Source: HGM04593 sp045634305
GTDB taxonomy: Bacteria; Bacteroidota; Bacteroidia; Bacteroidales; Bacteroidaceae
Direction: 5' to 3'
DNA: 64,000 nucleotides
Assembly (NCBI GenBank): GCA_045634305.1
Contig: JAZQZZ010000026.1
Span: 3,040 to 67,039 of the forward strand
Below, one piece after another: positions 9,293 through 17,791 of the stretch. The notes under the pieces are model-generated. The model had not been told where the DNA came from and did no database searches. It worked only from the letters and a program-made list of their open reading frames with translations. Both the position numbers and the translations under genes were made by a program. Numbering within the stretch: the first letter of the stretch is position 1; every line of letters begins with the position of its first letter.

Positions 9293-11242
9293 CTGCTCCA
9301 TCAGTTCGGTCGGAATGCCTTGTATCTGCTGTCCGCTTGCGGCAGCCTCTTCGTTGCGTTTAATGGCTTCCAGAATTTTTGTCGCGAACGGATAGGATGA
9401 GTTCTCAAGCATTGTCTTCACATCCAAAGCATTGGCACGGAACAATTCCATGAGGAAATCATTTGCAAGCATCTGATAGGCCGGTGTGTTATAACCCTCG
9501 GAAATCGTAATGTCAAGTTCACTCTCCTGCACCTTCTGCGGGTCATACCACTTTGCCTCCTCACTGTACTGTTTGCCTGCAAGGTCTATATAACGGTTCT
9601 CGGTGTAATACTGTTGCAATGTTTTCATCACCTTGGCATCGCGACGGCGACGGAATGTCCTGAAACCATCGAACAACCCTTTGAGATTGAGCGAAGAGTT
9701 CTGCACCTGTTGTGCATATAGCGAGGCCGGTGTTCCCGAACGTGGGTTCTGCCCTTGCATTGCCGAGTTGACACCCGATATTTCATTTATCAATCTCAAC
9801 TGCAAATTCAGCAACTCAAAGTCACCGGCAACTGCCGCACCACTATTGTACTGGCGAACCACCCCATCAATGCTTTGTCCCGGCTTGAGTTTCACGAACA
9901 GCACACCGTTATATCGCACATACTCATCAATAACCTCCTCGCGCGTCATGCTCTCGAACGCATCGTCATCGACAACAAGCACACCTTTTGACGATGTTCC
10001 ACGTATGAAGTCAATGAGCGTTGCAGTGCGGTTTATTGCACGTTGCTGATCAATGAACTGCTCCACGAAATTCCCGAGCCGCCCATGTATCAACGGATAG
10101 AGATGCAACACGTAATTATGTTCGCCATGCCAATAAGGGCTACGCCCCTCCTGCAACACATCACCATAGGGCGACATATAGCGGTAGTACCAATAACGCT
10201 CCGTGGCAAACTCATATTCAATGAGCAAGAGGTCATCATCGGATATTGTATTCCCGCTTTCGGTCTCAAAATCCGAGTTCCCGGCCTCGCTCATTGGCGC
10301 AGGCTTTAACCTTTCAGTTTTCGCTCTACGTCTGCGGTCGTTCTCCTCGTCGAGTTTCTTGCGGCTTTCTTCATCATATGGCAGATAACCCCAAGTACCA
10401 CGCAACGTATCGTTCCAGAAATATGCATCGCGCGTCTCGAGTTTCCACCCGAGAATCACACGGCACAGATTAGTGCGCGATGCCGTATAGAACGAGAAAG
10501 AATGAGCCTCATCGCCCTGCATTGCACGCGTAGAGTACATCTGTTCATCAACAGCATGATAGATATTGCGGATGCGTTCCTTTTGCTGTGGTGTAGTGCC
10601 GAAATGCGCCAGTACATCGTTGAGCGGAAGGTCAAAGAGTTCTCCCACACAAGTGAGATCCCACATGCGTACATCCTCGATGTTTGTATTGAAGAAGAGA
10701 CGCGAGGGATTTACCGGATATACCCATACATCTTTTTTATCCTTGGAACGGTTCACCCCATATTCTACCCTCTGCGCTGTCATACCGCCATTCAGCAACA
10801 TACGCATGCAGTCGGCATCCACCTCCTCCAGTTCGTTGATATCGTGGACATATTCTATTGCAACCGACATCATTTCACCCACCCTGCTCTCGTTCTGGTC
10901 GCGCGCCACGCACACCGGACGCATGAGGTTCTGCCGCAACTGCCCCTCAATGTTGCTCAAAATGGGAGCAATCATATTGTTCTTGAGCGGCACCTTGCCG
11001 TTCTTCTTTATCAGTTCACCTTCAGTAATCTGTGCTAGAGTATCGGGGTCGGTGACCAGGTCGCCCCATTGGTCGCCATAGCTGTACATTAGGCTTCGCC
11101 GCAATTTGCGGCGAGCCTCATCAAGAGCATTCCAACAGGCAGCACATTCGGCAAGGAATTCATAGGCAACGCCCGGTTCCCTGTCATGCTTGTTTTCCCC
11201 ACGTGAGGATGCCTTAACACGTTTGTCAAGAAATTTATTCAT
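9260..11242 (-). CDS. phage portal protein
   Basis: 660 residues. Portals form the dodecameric DNA channel at the capsid vertex and dock the terminase (family knowledge). Portal-type features seen: an N-terminal helical stretch with SLMYSYGDQWGDL; VPLKNNMIAPILSNIEGQLRQNLMRP near residue 90; the FVEQFIDQQRAINRTATLIDFI helix followed by a GTSSKGVLVVDDDAF strand (about 410-440); then LINEISGVNSAMQGQNPRSGTPASLYAQQVQNSS (about 495-530). It resembles portals of podovirus-like Bacteroidales phages. It is last in the leftward operon of phage locus 1, 16 bp after the 1398-aa gene. The terminase and capsid it must work with lie about 45 kb away at 50.6-61.6 kb. The ORF is intact. Confidence 0.87.
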   Translation of the reverse strand: MNKFLDKRVKASSRGENKHDREPGVAYEFLAECAACWNALDEARRKLRRSLMYSYGDQWGDLVTDPDTLAQITEGELIKKNGKVPLKNNMIAPILSNIEGQLRQNLMRPVCVARDQNESRVGEMMSVAIEYVHDINELEEVDADCMRMLLNGGMTAQRVEYGVNRSKDKKDVWVYPVNPSRLFFNTNIEDVRMWDLTCVGELFDLPLNDVLAHFGTTPQQKERIRNIYHAVDEQMYSTRAMQGDEAHSFSFYTASRTNLCRVILGWKLETRDAYFWNDTLRGTWGYLPYDEESRKKLDEENDRRRRAKTERLKPAPMSEAGNSDFETESGNTISDDDLLLIEYEFATERYWYYRYMSPYGDVLQEGRSPYWHGEHNYVLHLYPLIHGRLGNFVEQFIDQQRAINRTATLIDFIRGTSSKGVLVVDDDAFESMTREEVIDEYVRYNGVLFVKLKPGQSIDGVVRQYNSGAAVAGDFELLNLQLRLINEISGVNSAMQGQNPRSGTPASLYAQQVQNSSLNLKGLFDGFRTFRRRRDAKVMKTLQQYYTENRYIDLAGKQYSEEAKWYDPQKVQESELDITISEGYNTPAYQMLANDFLMELFRANALDVKTMLENSSYPFATKILEAIKRNEEAAASGQQIQGIPTELMEQLENGKLKSEK

Positions 11243-11258
11243 TACACAATCAGCTTTG

Positions 11259-14200
11259 TCAGTTCAACTCATCAAGTTCATCTCCCAAATGCCTGAATGC
11301 ATCGCGCCACTCACGGTTCTCGACGATATCACTCAATTGTTTACTTTTCTTATCCTCTTTTCTCTTGAATTCACCAAAGCCGAAATCATTTTTCGGTTCC
11401 CCGTTTCTGACTTTGCGCGGTTCATCGGAGTAAATCTGCTGCAATTTCTCATATACCACATCGAGCGGTCCATTGAAGTACTTCATCAAATCACTCAGGT
11501 CATTTATCACTGAGTTTGAAGGTTCTCTTTTCCTCTCGGCATATGGGACGATATTGTCACTGAATGGCACCCTTTCACCGGTCAACATAAACAGTGTGTA
11601 GTCGTCAAGTGATGGGAAGCGTTTCGTGAACTCATCGGGATCGAAACCATATTCTTTTTCAAAAGTTCTGTCAAGTTCTCCGAAATAGTCAAATCTCGGG
11701 TTCGTGCGCCTAGCGTTTTCAATACCTTCAATAATCTTTCGCGCCTGTTTGTATTTGCGTCCAAGCCGCGATTCAATACCGAGCAGATTCATTGAAACAG
11801 CCTTGTTGAATCCCTCATAGTCCAACACCACATCCTTGAGATACCCCGGCATATACGCAGAATTGTCAGGATTAGACAAGAACCCTTTGTCAATGACCAG
11901 TTTTTTGGCAGCGGCATCGTACCTCATCGGCATTTCCATGTTTTCAACCACTTCAACAGGCAGATTTGCAAGTTCGGGATATATTGAATAGAACGACCGG
12001 TCGTCATAAATTTCCTTGAGTGTAGTTTTCCCAAGCACACCACCATCAGCTCCGTTGCGGTGTTTTATACCGGAGAGTACTTCCCTGACTTGCTCATCCG
12101 TTGCAACCCAGCGATCAAGAACCTCCTGTTTCTTGTTCTCGGGCAACAAATCATAGTTCTTCAAAATTTTGCTTGTGTACAACCCTGCCGGAGTATTTGT
12201 AAACAATTTTTTATTGGCTGCTATTTTTGCTCTCGTATCGGCCTCATAAGCCTCACGGTCATAGTAGGTATTCTTTTTCTGCTTTGCCGCATCAAAAAGG
12301 CCGAACACCCAGTTACGGTATCGCGATGGCGGCGTACGTTTTTTTACATACTTTGCATGCTGACGCAGCAGGCTCATCAAGTCACTTTCTGTGATACGGC
12401 GGTTACGGCCCGTGTAGATATTAAGCCTTACGAGAGAATTCCTGACAAAATCCTTGAACCCGGTCAAGAGTGAGCGTTCAGTGGATGAGAGAGCAGCCTT
12501 TTCAGTGAGTTCAGCCAGATACTCCTCTATCAGCGTGTAGTTGTCAACTTTGTCATAGCGCGACTTCATGCGTGCAATCCCTTCACGCACCGGCCCCGTG
12601 GCCTTGCGATAAACCTCTTCAAGGAACAAATCGAAATGATTACCGAACAACTTTGCCAAGCCGGCATGTGCTACACACTCATGAACAACAGTTTTCTCAA
12701 GTTCCTCCTTCGAGGCTATATTAGGCAAGTTGATTACAATCTTGCCATCCGGTCCTTTCCAACCCATGGAACGTATCTTGCCATTATATTCATGTACAGC
12801 GGTCTTGTCCTTTTCATCGGGATAAGGAAGCTGGTGTTCATCGGTAATGAATTCAACATCGAAATCATACTTGCGCGACATCTTCAGTGCCATCTGTTTC
12901 ATATGGTTTATATCCTCAACCGTGTTGCCTACACCCTCATAGCTCCACACATATCCCGACGGTACTGCATCATTGATTTTTATTGGTTTCTCCTCTAAGC
13001 CGCTACCTACCGCATCAGCCTTATCGGGATGAGCCGTATAATAGTCATTCAATTCTTTGGCCTTGACTTCATCGTTCGTCATCCCTTTAAAGAGACTAGC
13101 CTTGCCCTTTTCGCGGAATTCGGCAGCACGTCTGTTGTCTGTTCCTTGTTTAAGGGCATTCACCTCCTGGCGCACCATAGCCTCATACTCATCGAGAGCG
13201 CGGTTCTCAGCATCGGAACATTTGTAGAACGGTTCGTTGACCTTCACAAGCAGGGCTCCGTCATCGAGCCCATATTTTTTCTCAATCCCACGACGCATGT
13301 CAGAGAGGTATTGCACCATGCCGCTCTCATCGTACGTGGCACGCTCAACGATTTCACGCACCATCACATTCTCCCAATCGGCAAGCGGAACATTTTGCGC
13401 ACGTCTGTATAACGCCTGCGCAATATCATTGACAGACACACTCTTCTCCTTTGCATACAAACCGGCCTGGCGCAGCAGATTCTGCGAATCTATTCCCTGC
13501 AACAATTCACGTTCGTGTGTGGCAATACGGTTCTTACGCAGAATTCCGTTATAGAAGAGCAGGCGCCCCTTTACATCGCTCGCGCTCTCAAAAAGATGAC
13601 GCTCCACCTTCCTGCCATTGAAATCATAAGTCGTGAGCAACCAGTTGCCATCCCTTCTCTTCTCCACGCTGTAATCGTATGCAACCGGCGGAGTCGATGT
13701 AAGTTTGTTCTCGATGATGTACATAAGCTTTGCTTTTGTTGCAGCCGAAACATCGCCGCTCTGCATAAGACGCATATAGTTGTCAATAACTGCACCACGT
13801 GCTTCGCCCGCGCCCAACGATGGCAGACGCAACTCGACCTCGACACTCTTCATGAACTCAACAGGTTCAATATCCACCCCACGCAGTTCCTCCTGTTCGG
13901 CCGCCGAGAGTTTCAATTCATCCTTCAACGTTCCGTTGGGTTTGAGTTTATTCTCGGCGCCTTTTGGCTGCCAATGTGTCATTTTCATCACACCCAGCGT
14001 CCCAAGACTCTCAGTAAAATCATATACGATGTCTATCGGTTCAATCTCAATGTCGCGCGCCAGTTTCTCGGCCTCAGTAGACAAAGTGAACACCGCCGAC
14101 TCGGCACTCAACACTTCCGCCGACGCCAGCATTTTCTTGCCGCCTGTCAATCCCTTTGTAATTTTTTTCAATCGTGTACCCACGGCACCCACAAGGCCAC

Positions 14201-15455
14201 CTGTTGCAAAGCCCTTTAAAAAAGAACCGGCAGCCTTGCCGGCATCAATTCCATCGTTGTAAAGCACATCATCGGCGATACTGTTCGCCGAATCGTACAT
14301 TCCCAATGTCAAACCGTTGGTTGCCGCGCTTTGCAGAATCCTGTTTTTCAGGTTCCCAGTCAACATACGCTCCGCCATTTTCGCAGCATAAGCCTTTGAC
14401 ATGCCTTCTGTAGCATTATAGGCAAAAATGCGGGAAGCCAACCTTGACGTTGCCAGACTCGTTGCCTTGCCTGTAAGACCTGCTGCAGCAGAACCGAATC
14501 CGGCAAATGCAGGAGAATCAATCAGCAGAGAACCTATGCCCGCCGAAAAATTCTCGAAGCGGTTTGCATCGTATCGTGCAAGGCTCTCATTCTCCAGCAT
14601 CTTGTAATTTCTGTTGCTAGTGGCAAGACTCGCCACATCACCCACAAGAGAGCCATCGATTGACTTTCTCAAGACATACTCTGCTCCATTTTCAGGTTTG
14701 TTCTTTTCGACATAATTCTCGAGCATTGCATTGTGCAAAGTAGGCTTCACGTAATCCTCGATGTACATATCCACATCGAATCCGCCACGGCGGGCGATAG
14801 GCTCCACCATGCTGCGCAGTTTGTCCATGTCCACCTCCTTCATTGCCTCATCGGCAATCTTCACCGGGTCATACTTCCCGTTCGCAACGCGCAATGCAAC
14901 AAAAGGGTCGGCGCTGTAATCGGCATACGCCTTGTTGGCGGCCTTCGTAGCTTCATTGAGTTTCGTCTCATAGACATTCTTCAGGTCATTCTTGTAATAA
15001 TCACTTACCACATCCTGAAAAGCCCTTGGCGAAACCGAATAGCCGAATTCGCCTCGGCGCGGAGTTGCTTCGGGGACAACATAGCCGTACATGTCGCCCA
15101 AGCGTCCATCTTTCATGTAGCTCGCCTTCAACACTTCGCGGCCCGTCATATATTCGGGAACCGCCTTTTCTTTAGCTTTTGTTTTCTCAGCATCGTATCT
15201 GGCGTTATAGTAGTTATCGCCCGGCATTGACAGCGCAGGACGCTTGTCATTCTCATCCATGAACGACGATGCATAACGTGTTTTGCCAAGCAACCCGCCA
15301 TTGCCAAAGAACCGTTTATCCCCGGCACCGGAATCTTCACCTGCAAAAACATCATCACCCGAGGGCGCCACCATCCCGCCATCCTCGGGGTACGTGGAAT
15401 TCCACTCTTTGTTTTTCTTGTTTATATCCTCTTCGTTATAATTCATTGAATACAT
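11259..15455 (-). CDS. 1398-aa phage polyvalent/internal virion protein with zincin motif
   Basis: A very large intact ORF between the portal and a small internal-protein gene. Seen: an acidic, low-complexity N-terminus; a Gly/Ala-rich hydrophobic section (about 310-430, e.g. FAGFGSAAAGLTG) that could span or perturb a membrane; a zincin-like VVHECVAHAGL (His-Glu-x3-His) near residue 923, preceded by a strand like those before polyvalent-protein peptidases; and near residue 1145 TLKEIYDDRSFYSIYPELANLP, which resembles a large-polyvalent-protein domain of phages. Such proteins are packaged and ejected with DNA in podoviruses (family knowledge); that role here is inferred from context. The start at 15455 (MYSMNYNEED) has an alternative at 15446. 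Confidence 0.65.
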   Translation of the reverse strand: MYSMNYNEEDINKKNKEWNSTYPEDGGMVAPSGDDVFAGEDSGAGDKRFFGNGGLLGKTRYASSFMDENDKRPALSMPGDNYYNARYDAEKTKAKEKAVPEYMTGREVLKASYMKDGRLGDMYGYVVPEATPRRGEFGYSVSPRAFQDVVSDYYKNDLKNVYETKLNEATKAANKAYADYSADPFVALRVANGKYDPVKIADEAMKEVDMDKLRSMVEPIARRGGFDVDMYIEDYVKPTLHNAMLENYVEKNKPENGAEYVLRKSIDGSLVGDVASLATSNRNYKMLENESLARYDANRFENFSAGIGSLLIDSPAFAGFGSAAAGLTGKATSLATSRLASRIFAYNATEGMSKAYAAKMAERMLTGNLKNRILQSAATNGLTLGMYDSANSIADDVLYNDGIDAGKAAGSFLKGFATGGLVGAVGTRLKKITKGLTGGKKMLASAEVLSAESAVFTLSTEAEKLARDIEIEPIDIVYDFTESLGTLGVMKMTHWQPKGAENKLKPNGTLKDELKLSAAEQEELRGVDIEPVEFMKSVEVELRLPSLGAGEARGAVIDNYMRLMQSGDVSAATKAKLMYIIENKLTSTPPVAYDYSVEKRRDGNWLLTTYDFNGRKVERHLFESASDVKGRLLFYNGILRKNRIATHERELLQGIDSQNLLRQAGLYAKEKSVSVNDIAQALYRRAQNVPLADWENVMVREIVERATYDESGMVQYLSDMRRGIEKKYGLDDGALLVKVNEPFYKCSDAENRALDEYEAMVRQEVNALKQGTDNRRAAEFREKGKASLFKGMTNDEVKAKELNDYYTAHPDKADAVGSGLEEKPIKINDAVPSGYVWSYEGVGNTVEDINHMKQMALKMSRKYDFDVEFITDEHQLPYPDEKDKTAVHEYNGKIRSMGWKGPDGKIVINLPNIASKEELEKTVVHECVAHAGLAKLFGNHFDLFLEEVYRKATGPVREGIARMKSRYDKVDNYTLIEEYLAELTEKAALSSTERSLLTGFKDFVRNSLVRLNIYTGRNRRITESDLMSLLRQHAKYVKKRTPPSRYRNWVFGLFDAAKQKKNTYYDREAYEADTRAKIAANKKLFTNTPAGLYTSKILKNYDLLPENKKQEVLDRWVATDEQVREVLSGIKHRNGADGGVLGKTTLKEIYDDRSFYSIYPELANLPVEVVENMEMPMRYDAAAKKLVIDKGFLSNPDNSAYMPGYLKDVVLDYEGFNKAVSMNLLGIESRLGRKYKQARKIIEGIENARRTNPRFDYFGELDRTFEKEYGFDPDEFTKRFPSLDDYTLFMLTGERVPFSDNIVPYAERKREPSNSVINDLSDLMKYFNGPLDVVYEKLQQIYSDEPRKVRNGEPKNDFGFGEFKRKEDKKSKQLSDIVENREWRDAFRHLGDELDELN

Positions 15456-15469
15456 AGCTTTATTGTCTT

Positions 15470-15790
15470 TTAAATATTGAAACCTTTTCTATTTCCCATT
15501 CCATTGGTGCTGAACTTTGCACCGAACATATCACCGGCAATTGAGCCTTTATAATCCTTTACTGAAGACTTGAACTTCTGTATAGGGCTATTGTTTTTTC
15601 TGCTACCTTGAAGTGTGACCTTCGAATTTCCCAACAGCGAAATCAAGTTCGATGTAAAATTCAAGAACTCCTCTACGTTCTTCCGGCGTCGCCGTTGTTC
15701 ACGTTCATCGGCACTACGCAACTCAATATTATCCTTGATTCTCTGCAATTCGCGTCCGATATACGCATTTACACTAGTTATAGTACCCAT
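15470..15790 (-). CDS. small phage locus protein, unknown function
   Basis: 106 residues with the start at ATG 15790 (MGTITSVNAYIG), overlapping the end of the preceding gene by 17 bp, as is usual in phage operons. It has a helical Arg/Glu-rich middle (RIKDNIELRSADEREQRRRRKNVEEFLNF split over residues 15-45), then a Gly/Ser/Lys-rich tail with GDMFGAKFSTNG. No family recognised. Its position between an internal-protein-like gene and the polyvalent gene suggests a minor virion component. Confidence 0.6.
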   Translation of the reverse strand: MGTITSVNAYIGRELQRIKDNIELRSADEREQRRRRKNVEEFLNFTSNLISLLGNSKVTLQGSRKNNSPIQKFKSSVKDYKGSIAGDMFGAKFSTNGMGNRKGFNI

Positions 15791-16349
15791 CGTAACCTTT
15801 TGTAGAGTTGTCACTTTTCTTTTCATTACCCCATTTGGTGGCCAGCAAAGCATTCTGGAACAGATTGTAGCCATTGTTCGCTGCTGTCATGGCCATTTTC
15901 TCCTCCAAAGCCAAATCATTCAGTTCATTGGCAAGGAATGCATTCTTGTTCTGGCGATGCACCGCCTCAATCTGATTCTTGCGGCTGTCGTCCTGAGCTG
16001 CGAGATTCGTAACCACATTCTCCATGGAACGCAATCCCTGTTCATTGCGTGCAAGCGAATACTCCGGCGTAGCCCCCATAACAAGCGAGTGAGCCCTGTT
16101 CTGTTCATTGTTGCGTCGCAAGCTGTTTTCAACCCTTTTCATTGCAGCCCTGGCAGCAGTGCTGTCAATGAAACTCTCATAATAGTTACGTCGGTACCAA
16201 GCCTCTTCATCTGCCCTAGCCCTGTCACGCAACTCCTTAGCCTTTTTGGATGCCGCGTTCTTGTCGAGCACCCCCTTCACACTCGAATAGAGCCCCAATG
16301 CCCCATTCAGTCCTTTTAAAACCTTTGGTAAAATCACTTTTGTGAGCAT
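15774..16349 (-). CDS. helical internal virion-like protein
   Basis: 191 residues. The start is set at ATG 16349 (MLTKVILPKVLKG) because the shared phage promoter lies just upstream (16364-16406); the longer frame back to 16391 would read through that promoter. The N-terminus is hydrophobic/amphipathic (LKGLNGALGLYSSVKGVL). The rest is long helix, rich in Ala, Arg and Glu, with RRNYYESFIDSTAARAAMKRVENSLRRN and LANELNDLALEEKMAMTAANNG. This composition is typical of podovirus DNA-ejection proteins (inference). It is the first gene of the locus 1 leftward operon. Confidence 0.6.
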   Translation of the reverse strand: MLTKVILPKVLKGLNGALGLYSSVKGVLDKNAASKKAKELRDRARADEEAWYRRNYYESFIDSTAARAAMKRVENSLRRNNEQNRAHSLVMGATPEYSLARNEQGLRSMENVVTNLAAQDDSRKNQIEAVHRQNKNAFLANELNDLALEEKMAMTAANNGYNLFQNALLATKWGNEKKSDNSTKGYDGYYN

Positions 16350-16363
16350 AATTCTTTTTTGTG

Positions 16364-16406
16364 CAAAAGAAACACAGGATGTAGCGAACAAGGTTGCTGA
16401 AATGCC
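16364..16406 (-). promoter_or_regulatory. phage-regulon promoter P1 (locus 1, leftward)
   Basis: Minus strand: GGCATTTCAGCAACCT (16391-16406), then exactly 19 bp, then TTCTTTTG (16364-16371), a one-mismatch TAnnTTTG -7 box. The start codon at 16349 follows within 15 bp, so the leader would be very short. It drives the internal protein, small protein, polyvalent protein and portal genes. The same layout occurs at four other sites. Confidence 0.75.
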
Positions 16407-16431
16407 ACAAAATCAACAAGTTGGATTTATT

Positions 16432-16474
16432 GGCAAAACAGCAACCTTTGAAAAGGAAACAGATATTATATTTG
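16432..16474 (+). promoter_or_regulatory. phage-regulon promoter P2 (locus 1, rightward)
   Basis: GGCAAAACAGCAACCT (16432-16447), 19 bp, then TATATTTG (16467-16474), a perfect TAnnTTTG box, 17 bp before the ATG at 16492. P1 and P2 are back to back, with only 25 bp between the inner edges of their 16-bp boxes. Confidence 0.78.
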
Positions 16475-16491
16475 CTTATAAAAACATATTT

Positions 16492-16725
16492 ATGACAAAG
16501 AGAAGCAAAAGCGTAAGCCTCGACGACGTGCACAGCGAAACACTCTCGCTGTTCCACCGCCTCATAGGGCGGCTGGAAAAGCTCACCGTCAACTGCGAAG
16601 ACCCCGGCACCATCAACCAGGCCCTCAAGACCACGGCCGACTTTCTTGTAAAGCTCAACAAGGAACGCGAAAGCGGTGACGACGAAATCGGCGCACTCCT
16701 GCAGCAGACACTGAGGGGTATTTAA
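16492..16725 (+). CDS. 77-aa protein of phage locus 1, unknown
   Basis: The start is set at ATG 16492 (MTKRSKSVSLDDVH), directly after promoter P2; an upstream in-frame ATG at 16342 precedes the promoter and is unlikely. The protein is an all-helical acidic/basic mix (LFHRLIGRLEKLTVNCEDPGTINQALKTTADFLVKL), with a C-terminus EIGALLQQTLRGI. It could be a small terminase subunit or a regulator; no family is recognised. It is a single-gene transcript, with its own member of the shared promoter set upstream and a strong terminator 2 bp after its stop. Confidence 0.6.
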   Translation: MTKRSKSVSLDDVHSETLSLFHRLIGRLEKLTVNCEDPGTINQALKTTADFLVKLNKERESGDDEIGALLQQTLRGI

Positions 16726-16727
16726 TC

Positions 16728-16767
16728 AAACCGCGCAGGTAGCCAACAATGACTACCTACGCGGTTT
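16728..16767 (+). terminator. terminator between phage locus 1 and the XRE gene
   Basis: aaaccgcgcaggtag and ctacctacgcggttt pair with one mismatch, followed by gttatt. The hairpin lies between the convergent 77-aa gene and the XRE regulator and may serve both. Confidence 0.75.
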
Positions 16768-16797
16768 GTTATTCAAAATAAATAATTGTATTAACAA

Positions 16798-17469
16798 CTA
16801 TTGGATTTTGCCGTATTTAAGTTCGCTTTTCAAAATCTCATAGACAAAGGAAGAACTCTCAATGTAGAGCCCCGTTTCCTCGTCTGTAAGTTTTGCAAAA
16901 GTCTCGGAATTATAAAAAACACCAAGAGCTTCCGTCAACTCATATTCCTCTTCTTCCATCAGGAAACATACAATATTCTTTGTTATACCTTCTACAAGGT
17001 ATTGGGATTTTGATTTGGTATGTTCATTTAATGATTTATCAACCTCGGCACCTCCTCCATTATTAATGCATACACGAGTCAAATCCTGCACGCTGTCATC
17101 CAAAGACAACAGATGTTCAGCCTCATAATGCTCGGCCAAGAAATCAACCCCCTTGTAACGCAACAGATAATTACCGGCCTCACGCATAGTCATCCTGTGG
17201 GCTGCTGCAAACTCATTTATGGCAGCAACAATATACCCCACCACTCTGCGACCTATTCTCTGTTCACTTTTAAGACTCACAGAAGCAGAAAGACCCAAAG
17301 CACCAAGCACCTTCGTTACAGTTTTAATTGTAAGCCCCTTACCACTCTCAATTTTTGAAATTTGAGCTTTACCAACACCAACCAATTCACCAAGTTCCTC
17401 TTGAGTCATACCACGACGCAAGCGCTCATCACGAATCATTGCACCAATATTATCAATCCCGGCAGTCAT
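16798..17469 (-). CDS. XRE-family regulator with DUF3791-like C-terminal region
   Basis: 223 residues from ATG 17469 (MTAGIDNIGAMIRD). This start is preferred because a TAGATTTG box and a palindrome lie just upstream. The N-terminal Cro/CI helix-turn-helix (about 8-60) contains RRGMTQEELGELVGVGKAQISKIESGKG. The remainder is two small helical segments: MREAGNYLLRYKGVDFLAEHYEAEHLLSLDDSVQDL with a Cys-Ile-Asn-Asn-Gly-Gly end, and FLMEEEEYELTEALGVFYNSETF near the C-terminus. These resemble small gut-bacterial proteins often seen in toxin-antitoxin-like groups (DUF3791-type; tentative). It is probably an autoregulated antitoxin-like or regulatory protein. No toxin gene adjoins it. Confidence 0.65.
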   Translation of the reverse strand: MTAGIDNIGAMIRDERLRRGMTQEELGELVGVGKAQISKIESGKGLTIKTVTKVLGALGLSASVSLKSEQRIGRRVVGYIVAAINEFAAAHRMTMREAGNYLLRYKGVDFLAEHYEAEHLLSLDDSVQDLTRVCINNGGGAEVDKSLNEHTKSKSQYLVEGITKNIVCFLMEEEEYELTEALGVFYNSETFAKLTDEETGLYIESSSFVYEILKSELKYGKIQ

Positions 17470-17487
17470 ATTACCAAATATTTTTTG

Positions 17488-17520
17488 CAAATCTAAAGCA
17501 AAGTTTCCAATTTTGGAAAC
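17488..17520 (-). promoter_or_regulatory. promoter and palindromic operator of the XRE gene
   Basis: TAGATTTG (17488-17495, minus strand) fits the -7 box. Seven bp upstream lies a perfect palindrome gtttccaattttggaaac (17503-17520) with 8-bp arms. A site between the -7 and -33 regions is where an XRE repressor would block its own transcription. Confidence 0.6.
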
Positions 17521-17742
17521 AAATGAATAGATATTTTGTTTGGAGAAACTTCTTTCGCATCTTGGCATTTGAAAAATTATCAAAATTTCAAAGGTGGTAC
17601 TCGGCCTTTGGCATGTAAAAACAGGATAGAAAAAATTACAGAGTTCGTATTGCAAACCCTGCAATCTCTATTTACAGAAAATAATTGATAGTGCTATTAT
17701 GTAAACCAAACCACCGAACAAATCCTCGCCAAATTACCGAAA

Positions 17743-17781
17743 AATAAGCCATCGAATGCCCTTTAGCATTGATGGCTTATT
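17743..17781 (-). terminator. terminator of the RM operon
   Basis: aataagccatcgaatgc pairs with gcattgatggcttatt to form a long hairpin 11 bp after the helicase stop codon. It is A/T-flanked on both sides and may work in both directions. The rest of the gap (17521-17742) shows no gene. Confidence 0.75.
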
Positions 17782-17791
17782 ACTTATTCGC

